From Candidatus Bacteroides pullicola (lineage in GTDB: Bacteria; Bacteroidota; Bacteroidia; Bacteroidales; Bacteroidaceae): DNA of 64,000 nt. A program made the position numbers and the translations under genes. Below the pieces are notes generated by a model that ran no database searches, was not told the origin of the DNA, and was given only the letters and a program-made list of their open reading frames with translations. Below, one piece after another: positions 50,234 to 58,266 of this stretch (position 1 is its first letter; the number at the start of each line of letters is the position of its first letter). The stretch lies in the NCBI GenBank assembly GCA_019115825.1, contig DXCV01000056.1:62001-126000 (forward strand). Direction: 5' to 3'.

Positions 50234-53200
50234 TTAGAATGTCAGGCTTACACCAATCGACAAGGCGCGTTGCAACGGATACTTGTACGGGTCGTCCAGT
50301 TCCGGGTCGAAGCCTTCCGGCGTGTGCTTGATGGTGAACAGGTTTTCAGCAGAGAAGTAGATACGTGCCTTTTGGATGTAAGCTTTCTGTGTCCATGTCT
50401 CCGGAAGGGTATAGCCGAAGGTCAAGGATTTCAGACGCAGATAGGAGGCATCCACTAGGTAGCGTGTGGAATTCACGTTGCGCAGGGGCGTGCCGCCATT
50501 GAAACGCGGCACGGGGAACAAGGCATCGCGGTTGTCTTCCGTCCAATAGTCGTTGGCATAGCCTTGCGGCACCTGCCATTCGCTGGAATATTGGTACTTG
50601 AAGTTGTCCGGCAACACCATGTCACGTTTGCCCACGCCTTGGAAGAAGATACCGAGGTCGAAGCCTTTCCAGTCTGCCGTGATGTTGAAGCCGTAACGGT
50701 AACGAGCTCTGTCATTGCCGATGATGCGCTTGTCACCCGGGTCGTCCACGGTATTCTTGCCTTGGTCTACGACTCCGTCCCCATTGATATCGATAAACTT
50801 GATATCACCCGGAATCTTACTCAAACCGCCGTCCACTTGCGACTGGTCGGGCGAATTGGCAATTTCCTCTTCCGACTGGAACAAGGTGGATTCATAGCCC
50901 CAGATTTCACCAATCTTCTTTCCTACATAATAGGAGCTGGCCAATGACTTGGTGGGGTTGTCATACTTGGTGATTTCTGCCTGCGTGTCGGAAATGTTGA
51001 AGCCCACGGAGTAGTGCAGGCCGTTTTCCAGCTGGTCGTTCCACGTCAGGGCCAGTTCCCAACCATAGGTTTTCATGTCGGCGGCGTTCTCTTGCGGCTC
51101 GCTGGCACCCAGGATGCTGGGCAGCAGTTTGCCCGGACCTAACATGCCGGTGGTCTTACGCTGATAGTAGTCGAAGGTACCCGTCAAGCGGTTGCGCAGG
51201 ATGGTGAAGTCCAGGCCGAGGTCCCACTGCGTCACCTTTTCCCACGTCACGGTGTTGCTCACCAAGCCGCCCGGCAGGATGTAGCGTACCTGCTGCCCGC
51301 CGAAGAGGTAGCCCGTGTTGCCGCTGCTGTAATTTGACAGGTAGGCGTACCAGCCATTGTCCAATGCCTGGTTGGCCTGGCTACCATAAGAGGCTCTGAT
51401 TTTCAAGTCATCGAAGAAGTTGCGCGTGGCATCTGCAAACCATTCTTCCTGGCTCAGTCTCCAAGCAAGGGAGAAGGAGGGGCTGAACACGGCGCGGTCG
51501 TTCTTCGGGAACTTGGACGAAAGGTCATAACGTCCGTTCAACTCCAGCAGGTAACGGTCGTTGAAGGTGTAGTTGATGCGGGCAAATCCGCTTCGAGTGG
51601 CCCAACTGTCATCCGAGTTGCTGACGCTTCTGTCGCCGACAGCGTTGCTCATGGAGGGCAGGTTGTTGTTGATCAGCTGCTCGCGATAAGCGAAGAAATA
51701 GCGTGTGTGCTTGGTCTCCTGGTTGTAGCCCAGCATGGCTTTGAAGTAATGCTTGCCCCACGTCTTTTCGTAGTTGCCCACGAGGTTGAACGCATTGTAC
51801 GTGTCGTTGTTCTGGTATTCCTGTACGTAGTTGGGGTTGGAGTATTGGAATACCTGCAGGAAGCGTCCGCCTTCACCATATTCGTTGAACGAGGTGGCGT
51901 GGTCCTTGTGGTGTTCTGCATAATAGTTGAACGTATAGTCCATCTTGATGCTCAATCCATCCAGCGGCTTGATTTCCACGGCCATCGTGTTCCAAAAGTC
52001 GTTCTTCGTGGTCTTGCGCGTACCACCTTCTTCCAGCACGGCGGCAAAGTTGGTGTAGTTGCCCTGCCCGGACCAATGGCCGTCCGGATGTTTCACGGGC
52101 ATCAGGGGAGACGTGTCGTTGCCGATCCACGCTGCTCCGTGGGTGTTGTCCTGGGCAATGCCGTTCAGTTCGGTGCGGATATACGTGGTCTTCATCGAGA
52201 TGTTCAGCCAATCGTTCACATCATAGCTGATGTTGTTCACCAGGTTGAACTTGCGGTACTGCTCATCGCCGTAGCGCAGCAGGGAGCCTTGGTCCATGTA
52301 GCCCACGGAAGTGTAGTACGTGGTCTTGTCGCTACCACCGCTGATGTTGACATTGTACTTTTGCAACGGGTAGCTCTTCTTGTAGATTTCTTTCATCCAG
52401 TCCGTGTTGCCGCAGTAGCCGTATTTGCCTTGCGACATCATGGTGGCCCACATACTTTGCGTGTCACTCGGGTCGTAGAACACCGGGTCGTTGTTCACCG
52501 GGTCATTGTAATAAGCCTCAATGTGCTGCATGTCTTTCTCGGAGAAGTACATTCTCTGATTGGTGTTCATGGAAGCCGCGTTCATCCAGTTCACGTACTC
52601 CATGGAGTTCATGTATTCAGGACGTGTCGTGGGGCTGTTCCAAGAAATGGAGGCATCGAGTGACACACGGGTGGGTTGATTCTTTCTACCGCCTTTGGTA
52701 GTAATCAACACGACACCGAAAGCTGCCCTCGCACCATAGATGGAGGCGGAGGCGGCGTCTTTCAGGACAGACACGCTGGCCACGTCCTGCGGGTTGATGA
52801 GGTCGGGGTCCATCTCCACGCCGTCCACCAATACCAACGGGTTACCGCCGTTGATGGAGGTTTCACCGCGGACGTTGAACGTCGTCCCTTGACCCGGCTG
52901 TCCGCTCGTGGTGATGTTCAGGTTGGGGATGGTACCTTGCAGACCTTGACCCAGGTTGACGATGGGTCGGCTTTCCAGCACTTCCTCGTCCACGGCGGAC
53001 ACGGCACCTGTCAGGTTGGCCTTCTTCACCGTGGCATAACCTACTACCACCACTTCATCCAGCAGTTCCGTGTCCTCCCTAAGGATGACATTGAGAGGCT
53101 GACCTTCCCATTTGATTTCCTGGGTGGTGTAGCCCACATAGGAAATCTGGATGATGTCGCCCGGCTTCACGTTGCGCAACTGGAAGTTGCCGTCGATGTC

Positions 53201-53407
53201 CGTGATGACACCATTGGTCGTGCCTTTTACTAACACTGATGCGCCGATGATGGACTCACCTGTCGCATCCTTCACAACTCCGGTACAGGTGCCGTCTTGT
53301 TGGACGGCCCTGATGCCTTGACTTTCATTTGGCGCAGCCACTGCTGTCCCTCCGATGGCGAAGGAAGCCAGCAAGAATGCGCTCACTGGGATAAAGTGCC
53401 TTAGCAT
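50234..53407 (-). CDS. SusC/RagA-type TonB-dependent transporter
   Basis: 1057 aa. Signal peptide to about residue 24 (GTAVAA). A carboxypeptidase-regulatory-like domain lies at about 40-115 (GVVKDATGESIIGASVLVKGT). A TonB-box region LLDEVVVVGYATVKKANLTG comes before the plug, with the SusC signature SVSVLKDAASASIYGARAAFGVVLITTK. The 22-strand barrel ends in the aromatic residue of GVSLTF. It imports oligosaccharides across the outer membrane with the SusD partner. No sigma/anti-sigma or hybrid two-component regulator is adjacent. Confidence 0.96.
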   Translation of the reverse strand: MLRHFIPVSAFLLASFAIGGTAVAAPNESQGIRAVQQDGTCTGVVKDATGESIIGASVLVKGTTNGVITDIDGNFQLRNVKPGDIIQISYVGYTTQEIKWEGQPLNVILREDTELLDEVVVVGYATVKKANLTGAVSAVDEEVLESRPIVNLGQGLQGTIPNLNITTSGQPGQGTTFNVRGETSINGGNPLVLVDGVEMDPDLINPQDVASVSVLKDAASASIYGARAAFGVVLITTKGGRKNQPTRVSLDASISWNSPTTRPEYMNSMEYVNWMNAASMNTNQRMYFSEKDMQHIEAYYNDPVNNDPVFYDPSDTQSMWATMMSQGKYGYCGNTDWMKEIYKKSYPLQKYNVNISGGSDKTTYYTSVGYMDQGSLLRYGDEQYRKFNLVNNISYDVNDWLNISMKTTYIRTELNGIAQDNTHGAAWIGNDTSPLMPVKHPDGHWSGQGNYTNFAAVLEEGGTRKTTKNDFWNTMAVEIKPLDGLSIKMDYTFNYYAEHHKDHATSFNEYGEGGRFLQVFQYSNPNYVQEYQNNDTYNAFNLVGNYEKTWGKHYFKAMLGYNQETKHTRYFFAYREQLINNNLPSMSNAVGDRSVSNSDDSWATRSGFARINYTFNDRYLLELNGRYDLSSKFPKNDRAVFSPSFSLAWRLSQEEWFADATRNFFDDLKIRASYGSQANQALDNGWYAYLSNYSSGNTGYLFGGQQVRYILPGGLVSNTVTWEKVTQWDLGLDFTILRNRLTGTFDYYQRKTTGMLGPGKLLPSILGASEPQENAADMKTYGWELALTWNDQLENGLHYSVGFNISDTQAEITKYDNPTKSLASSYYVGKKIGEIWGYESTLFQSEEEIANSPDQSQVDGGLSKIPGDIKFIDINGDGVVDQGKNTVDDPGDKRIIGNDRARYRYGFNITADWKGFDLGIFFQGVGKRDMVLPDNFKYQYSSEWQVPQGYANDYWTEDNRDALFPVPRFNGGTPLRNVNSTRYLVDASYLRLKSLTFGYTLPETWTQKAYIQKARIYFSAENLFTIKHTPEGFDPELDDPYKYPLQRALSIGVSLTF

Positions 53408-53435
53408 GGTTTATACATTTTTAAATTTTACCTTG

Positions 53436-53443
53436 CAAAGGTA
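53436..53443 (-). promoter_or_regulatory. -7 box of the susCD operon
   Basis: TACCTTTG on the minus strand, 29 bp before the start codon at 53407. No clear -33 TTTG, as often seen for regulated SusC promoters. Confidence 0.55.
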
Positions 53444-53519
53444 TGGTTTTTAGGAAACGGTGTATTTTAAAAGCGGAATTATTTTCAAGGGGATATGCGT
53501 AATTTTATACTTTTTAACC

Positions 53520-53581
53520 AAAACCGGTCATTAGGATTTCTCACTGCCATACAACACTGAGAAATCCTAATGACCGGTTTT
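53520..53581 (-). terminator. Perfect 24-bp stem hairpin after ybeY
   Basis: 53520-53543 and 53558-53581 are perfect reverse complements (24 of 24) around a 14-base loop. The stem ends in AAAACC/GGTTTT, giving T residues on both strands. It separates the M28-spmAB-ybeY operon from the susCD promoter. Confidence 0.85.
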
Positions 53582-53603
53582 GAGTTTAAGCAGATGTTGA
53601 GAG

Positions 53604-54029
53604 TCAGGTCATACACTTCCGCATCCCCAATGCTTTCTCCTCTGCCTCTTCCATGATTTCCCGCTCTCCCGGCCCCTTGTCGTTGATGCCGCAGAGGTGC
53701 AGGATGCCGTGGATGATGACCCGGTGCAGCTCGCGTTCGTAGTCGCCGTCGGCGAACTGTTCGGCATTGGTGCGCACGGTGTCCAAGCTGATGAACAGGT
53801 CACCGGAGAGGCGGTTGCCCTCGCAGTAGTCAAAGGTGATGATGTCCGTGTAGTAATCGTGTTGCAGGTACTGCCGGTTCACTTCGAGAATCTTCTCGTC
53901 CGAGCAGAATATGTAGGCAATCTCGCCCACACGCTTGCCATGGCTCTGTGCCACGGCCTTGATCCATTCGGTGGTTTCCCGCTTCTTGATGGCGGGCATT
54001 TCCACACCTTCTGTCTGGTAAGTAATCAT
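53604..54029 (-). CDS. ybeY: Endoribonuclease YbeY
   Basis: 141 aa. It is a zinc metalloprotein acting in 16S rRNA 3' end maturation and ribosome quality control. The metal motif reads HGILHLCGINDKG: two His of the usual HxxxHxxxxxH pattern, with Asp at the third ligand position, as I recall for Bacteroidota homologues. RLSGDLFISLDTVR matches the conserved LGDIVIS region. Last gene of the M28-spmAB-ybeY operon. Confidence 0.92.
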   Translation of the reverse strand: MITYQTEGVEMPAIKKRETTEWIKAVAQSHGKRVGEIAYIFCSDEKILEVNRQYLQHDYYTDIITFDYCEGNRLSGDLFISLDTVRTNAEQFADGDYERELHRVIIHGILHLCGINDKGPGEREIMEEAEEKALGMRKCMT

Positions 54030-54038
54030 ATCGTTTTT

Positions 54039-55271
54039 TTAGAAGAAAAATAAGTAACTGATGAAGATGGCCGCTAGGATGCCCGACAAGTCCGCAATCA
54101 GCCCGCAAGTCACGGCATTGCGCGTCCGGGTGATGCCTACGCTGCCGAAGTACACGGCCAGTATATAAAAGGTGGTGTCCGAAGCTCCGCGCGCCACGCA
54201 GCTCAGCCGTCCCACGAACGAGTCGGCACCATATTGCTCCATGGTGTCTATCATCAGACCGTTGGCTGCGCTGCCGCTCAAGGACTTCATCAGGGCCGTA
54301 GGCAGGGCACCCACGAAGCTGGTGTCTATGCCGCACGCCGCCACCACCCATTCGATGCCGCCCACCAGCAGGTCCATGGCACCCGAAGCGCGGAACACGG
54401 CGATGCCCACCAGGAAAGCCACCAGGTAGGGGATGATGCGCACGGCCGTGCCGAATCCCTCCTTGGCACCCTCAATGAAGGCATCGTAGACATTCGTCCG
54501 CTTCCATAAGCCCCACACGATGAACAGCAGGATGATGCTGAACAGCAAGATGTTGGCCGTCAGGGTAGAGTAGGGACCCATCTCGTCGCGCCCTACCCGG
54601 ATGAACACCCAGATGAGTGCCGCGAAGAACAGGCTGATGCCCCCCGCCAGCAGCAAGATGGGCTTGCAGAACAGGTTGATGCGCTGGCTGAGGCTGACGG
54701 TCAGGATGCCCACCGTGGTCGAAATGGCCGTGCTCAGCAGGGTGGGGATGAAGATGTCCGTAGGTTGGGCCGCCCCCATCTGCGCCCGGTACATCATGAT
54801 GCTGACGGGAATCAGAATCAGCCCCGACGTGTTGATGACCAGGAACATGATCATCGGATTGGTGGCCGTGTCCTTCTTCGGGTTCAGCTCCTGCAACTCC
54901 TTCATGGCCTTCAGCCCCAAGGGCGTGGCGGCATTGTCCAGCCCCAGCATGTTGGCCGAAAGGTTCATGAAGATGGAGCCCATGGCCGGATGCCCCTTGG
55001 GAATGTCGGGGAAGAGCCGGCAGAACACGGGGCTGAGCCAGCGCGACAGGGCCTGGATCATCCCGCTCCGCTCCCCAATCTTCATGATGCCCATCCAGAG
55101 GGAGAGCAGGCCGGTCAGTCCCAGGGCGATTTCAAAGGCGTTCTTCGACGAGGAGAACGTGGAGTTCACCAGCGTGGTGAAAATCTCCATGTCGCCCAGG
55201 AACACCAGCTTGCCCAGGGCCATCAGGAAGGCGATGACGAAGAAGGCTACCCAGATGTAGTTCAGGACCAT
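54039..55271 (-). CDS. SpmA-SpmB-like fused membrane protein (nucleoside recognition domains)
   Basis: 410 aa with about ten hydrophobic segments. The N-terminal half matches SpmA (LMALGKLVFLG, GIMKIGERSGMIQAL, NLSANMLGLDNAATPLGLKAM). The C-terminal half matches SpmB (GAKEGFGTAVRIIPYLVAFLVGIAVFRASG, then ASDTTFYILAVYFGSVG). In sporulating bacteria the two are separate genes for spore core dehydration. This organism does not sporulate, so the role is unknown, probably transport. Nine bases from ybeY and ten from the M28 gene. Confidence 0.9.
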   Translation of the reverse strand: MVLNYIWVAFFVIAFLMALGKLVFLGDMEIFTTLVNSTFSSSKNAFEIALGLTGLLSLWMGIMKIGERSGMIQALSRWLSPVFCRLFPDIPKGHPAMGSIFMNLSANMLGLDNAATPLGLKAMKELQELNPKKDTATNPMIMFLVINTSGLILIPVSIMMYRAQMGAAQPTDIFIPTLLSTAISTTVGILTVSLSQRINLFCKPILLLAGGISLFFAALIWVFIRVGRDEMGPYSTLTANILLFSIILLFIVWGLWKRTNVYDAFIEGAKEGFGTAVRIIPYLVAFLVGIAVFRASGAMDLLVGGIEWVVAACGIDTSFVGALPTALMKSLSGSAANGLMIDTMEQYGADSFVGRLSCVARGASDTTFYILAVYFGSVGITRTRNAVTCGLIADLSGILAAIFISYLFFF

Positions 55272-55281
55272 GGTTCAGTAG

Positions 55282-56286
55282 TTAGTAGGTTTCTTTGTTC
55301 GCCAGGTTCCACATATTGAGGAAGGCCGCGCGGGTGATGTCCGTCAGCTTCTCCCAGTTGATGCGGTCCGCATGGTCGGACGGCTGGTGATAGTCCGGAT
55401 GTGCGTCCGTGTGATACCAGATGATAGGGATGTCCTGCAAGGCAAACGACCCGTTGTCGCTACCCCCGATGGGGCGGTCCCAGGGGCGGTAGTTCGGCTC
55501 CAGCTTCAGGCCGTATTTCTCGATGTCCTTCTTCAGCCATTCTCCGAAGACCGGGTGCGATTCTGTATAGAAATAAACCACGTGGCGCGGCTTCTGCGGA
55601 TTGTTGTTGCGGCCTATCATGTCGAAGTTCAGGTAGCCCTTGATTTGCTTCACGTAGGGACAGGTCTGCACGAAGTATTTCGAGCCGAGTAGCCCTTTCT
55701 CCTCCCCGTCCCAGAAGGCGAAGATGACGTTGCGCAGCGGCTTCTTGCCCGATGCGGCAAAGGCCCGCGCAATCTGCAAGGCAGCCGACACGCCCGAGGC
55801 ATTGTCGTCCGCCCCGTTGTAAATCTGGTCGCCCGCCAGGGTGGGGTCATAGCCGATATGGTCGAAGTGCGCCCCGATGATGACATATTCGTCCGTCCGT
55901 TCGCCGGGAATCCAGCCCAGGATGTTGGCCAGCTTCAGGCTGCGGTGCGTGCCCTGCTTCAGGCGTGCCAGCGAATCCGGATGTACCTGGAAGCGTCCCT
56001 TCTGTTGCCGCTCCACGGCACACGCCTCGAACGGCTGGTAATACGTGTCGCCCAGCAGCGGCCGGATGCCCGCCTCCTTCAGTTCCGAGGCCAGGTAACG
56101 CGCCACGATGCGCGACTCCCGTCCGCCGGCTTCCCGTCCCAGCAGGTTGTCGTCTGCCAGAAACTCCACGATGGCTTCCGCCTTGTCTTGACTGATGCTT
56201 TGCAATCCTTTCTCCAAGGGCGATTGCGCCTGCACGCCCAGCACGGTGGCCATGAGGCAGCAGGTTCCCAGAATCTTCTTCAACAT
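55282..56286 (-). CDS. M28 family aminopeptidase, exported
   Basis: 334 aa from the ATG at 56286; an upstream ATG at 56322 lies inside the promoter. Signal peptide MLKKILGTCCLMATVLGVQAQ. The two-zinc site is clear: AHFDH (His, catalytic Asp), NGADDNASG (bridging Asp), FWDGEEKGLLG (catalytic Glu and zinc Glu), FDMIGR (Asp) and a late His in YHTDAHPDYHQPSDH. Members release N-terminal amino acids; some are glutaminyl cyclase-like, and the short length and DGEE segment leave that possible. First gene of its operon. Confidence 0.9.
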   Translation of the reverse strand: MLKKILGTCCLMATVLGVQAQSPLEKGLQSISQDKAEAIVEFLADDNLLGREAGGRESRIVARYLASELKEAGIRPLLGDTYYQPFEACAVERQQKGRFQVHPDSLARLKQGTHRSLKLANILGWIPGERTDEYVIIGAHFDHIGYDPTLAGDQIYNGADDNASGVSAALQIARAFAASGKKPLRNVIFAFWDGEEKGLLGSKYFVQTCPYVKQIKGYLNFDMIGRNNNPQKPRHVVYFYTESHPVFGEWLKKDIEKYGLKLEPNYRPWDRPIGGSDNGSFALQDIPIIWYHTDAHPDYHQPSDHADRINWEKLTDITRAAFLNMWNLANKETY

Positions 56287-56319
56287 ATCTATTGGTTTTC
56301 TATGGTAATTGTTGGTGTG

Positions 56320-56351
56320 CAAAAGTAGGAAATACTTTTAGAACAAACAAA
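56320..56351 (-). promoter_or_regulatory. Promoter of the M28-spmAB-ybeY operon
   Basis: On the minus strand TTTG (56348-56351) lies 20 bp upstream of TACTTTTG (56320-56327), an ideal match. It fixes the M28 start at 56286. Confidence 0.8.
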
Positions 56352-56462
56352 GTGGCGTCTTTATATTTGAAGGACAGGCGGAATCTCGGCCCATCCTCAT
56401 GCGGCTGGGAAGAGCTTGTCCGCTGGCGCCCTTCCCACGTCCGATGTATTCACTCGATGAGG

Positions 56463-56563
56463 AATCATCGTACATGATTCCTACAATCATCCTGGATGAT
56501 TCCTACAATCATCGTACATGATTCCTACTATCATCCTGGATGATTCCTGCCTTCATCGTACAC
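56463..56563. repeat. Tandem palindromic array, 22-bp period, alternating two unit types
   Basis: Units start at 56463, 56485, 56507 and 56529, with a partial one at 56551. Odd units carry GAATCAT-CGTAC-ATGATTC, even units AATCATCC-T-GGATGATT, so the order is A-B-A-B-A. The linker is CCTAC(A). It lies in the 404-bp gap 56287-56690, which otherwise holds the M28 promoter and one terminator. Confidence 0.92.
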
Positions 56564-56627
56564 AAAGGTCTGTTGAGCGTAGGCTATGCAGCCGTATTCC
56601 TGTATCTTTGCCGCGGGCTATAAAGAC

Positions 56628-56670
56628 GACGCGGATGATGCAGAGAGGGTTTCTCCGCATCATCCGCGTC
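56628..56670. terminator. Hairpin downstream of the sulfatase gene (end of the fucose/sulfate PUL)
   Basis: GACGCGGATGATGC and GCATCATCCGCGTC form a perfect 14-bp stem with a 15-base loop, 21 bp after the stop at 56691 on the minus strand. Confidence 0.7.
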
Positions 56671-56690
56671 CGGAAATCAGTGCATGCCTC

Positions 56691-58253
56691 TTATTGTATC
56701 TCGTCCGGCCAGGGGCAAGGCTTGCCGCTCGCCTTGAACGATGGCCGTTGCGCATCTACCCGCCGCAGGTATTCTCCCAGTTCCTTCGAGAGCTTGCGCA
56801 CGATGTCGGGGTGTTCGGCCGAGAGGTCGTGCTTCTCGCCGATGTCCTGCGGGATGTTATATAGTTCCTTGCGGCCTGTCTCGTAGTAATAGACCAGCTT
56901 CCACTCGTCCTTGCGGATGGCGCAGTTCAGGTTGATGCCGGGACCGTCGTTGCCCCAGATGTTGGGGAAGTTCCACACCAAGGCACGGCCTCGTGAGGGA
57001 TCGCCCGTGCCTTGCAGCAACGGCAGGAAGCTGACGCCGTCCACGGGGCTTTGGCTTTCCTTGGGGTCCACGCCGGCCATTTCGAGCAGGCTGGGGTAGA
57101 AGTCCTCAATCATCACATACTTGTCGCAACGGGTGCCGGGCTTCACCACGCCGGGCCAGCAGACAATCATCGGTTCGCGGATGCCGCCCTCGTTCAGCGA
57201 GCCTTTGCCGCTCTTCAGCGGGGCATTCTGGGTGTGCGTCTCCCCGTCCCGCCAAGCCGGTTCCGCGGCCAGTCCGCCATTGTCGCTCATGAAGATGAAG
57301 ATGGTGTTGTCCGCCTCGCCGTTCTTCTCCAGCCAGTCCATCAGGTCGCCCAGGCTCTTGTCCATGCCTTCCACCAGCGACGCGTAGGCGGCTTCCTTGT
57401 CGCTCAGTCCCTTGCGCACGTACTTGGGGAAGAAGCGCATGTCCTTGTCCACGGGGACGTGTACCGCATAGTGGGCCATGTACAGGTAGAAAGGCTGGTT
57501 GTATCGTTTGGCCTTGTCCAGGGCCTTGATGGCTTCGCGGGTCAGGGCCTCCGTGGCAAAGGTGCCGGTGCCCCAGTAGTCTTCCAGTCCCGGGATGGAC
57601 ATCAGCGAGTAGGCCTTGCCATCGCGAGTGTGTCCGTAGTTCTGTTCGCTCAAGTAGGTGGCCAGTCCGCCCGCGGCGTGTCCGGCGATGTTGACTTCGA
57701 ATCCCCAGTGTGCGGGGTTCTCGCCCGGCGTGTCTATCGCGCCCCAGTGTGCCTTGCCGCAATGGATGGTATGATAACCGCTTTGGCGCAGCAGGTCGAC
57801 AAAAGAGGTCCCTACATACGTGTTGGGGATGCCTTCCACCTGGCTCACGCCGTTGTAGTTCCAGTCCGGCAGTTCCAGGGTGGCGCTCTTCCGGTCGGTG
57901 GTCTTGTCGCGCTCCAGGGTCCAGTTGGTCACGCGGTGCCGGGCGTTGTTGGCTCCGGTGATGAGGCTGCAGCGGGTGGCCGAACTGATGTTGCAGGCAT
58001 ACGCTTGGGTGAACACCATGCCCTTCTCGGCCAGGCGCTCCATGTTGGGCGTCTCGAACATCTCGTTGTAGGGTGTCCTTTCCGTCCAGAAGGGCAGCGA
58101 AGTGTCCTGCCAGCCCATGTCGTCCACCAGGAAGAGGATGATGTTCGGGCGTTTCGCTTCGTTGGTTTGTGCCGGTGTCGTGCCTTTACCCGGATGGGCG
58201 TTCGCCGGTATCAAAGAGGCCAATGAGATGGCCGATAATAAATACTTGTTCAT
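56691..58253 (-). CDS. Sulfatase (S1 family, Ser-type), exported
   Basis: 520 aa. Signal peptide to about residue 19. The metal-binding start is NIILFLVDDMGWQD. The formylglycine motif is SSATRCSLITG with the modified residue Ser90, so a radical-SAM maturase (anSME) is needed. A second metal Asp-Asn pair is in FMSDNGGLAAE. It removes sulfate esters from sugars in the periplasm or at the surface. Last gene of the PUL, 13 bp after the fucosidase gene. Confidence 0.93.
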   Translation of the reverse strand: MNKYLLSAISLASLIPANAHPGKGTTPAQTNEAKRPNIILFLVDDMGWQDTSLPFWTERTPYNEMFETPNMERLAEKGMVFTQAYACNISSATRCSLITGANNARHRVTNWTLERDKTTDRKSATLELPDWNYNGVSQVEGIPNTYVGTSFVDLLRQSGYHTIHCGKAHWGAIDTPGENPAHWGFEVNIAGHAAGGLATYLSEQNYGHTRDGKAYSLMSIPGLEDYWGTGTFATEALTREAIKALDKAKRYNQPFYLYMAHYAVHVPVDKDMRFFPKYVRKGLSDKEAAYASLVEGMDKSLGDLMDWLEKNGEADNTIFIFMSDNGGLAAEPAWRDGETHTQNAPLKSGKGSLNEGGIREPMIVCWPGVVKPGTRCDKYVMIEDFYPSLLEMAGVDPKESQSPVDGVSFLPLLQGTGDPSRGRALVWNFPNIWGNDGPGINLNCAIRKDEWKLVYYYETGRKELYNIPQDIGEKHDLSAEHPDIVRKLSKELGEYLRRVDAQRPSFKASGKPCPWPDEIQ

Positions 58254-58266
58254 AAGGAGAAGGTGT

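Noticed and set aside
56603..56670. TATCTTTG box followed by a hairpin, possible small RNA on the plus strand
   Set aside because: No -33 partner at the right distance and no T run after the hairpin. The hairpin is better explained as the terminator of the sulfatase gene on the other strand.
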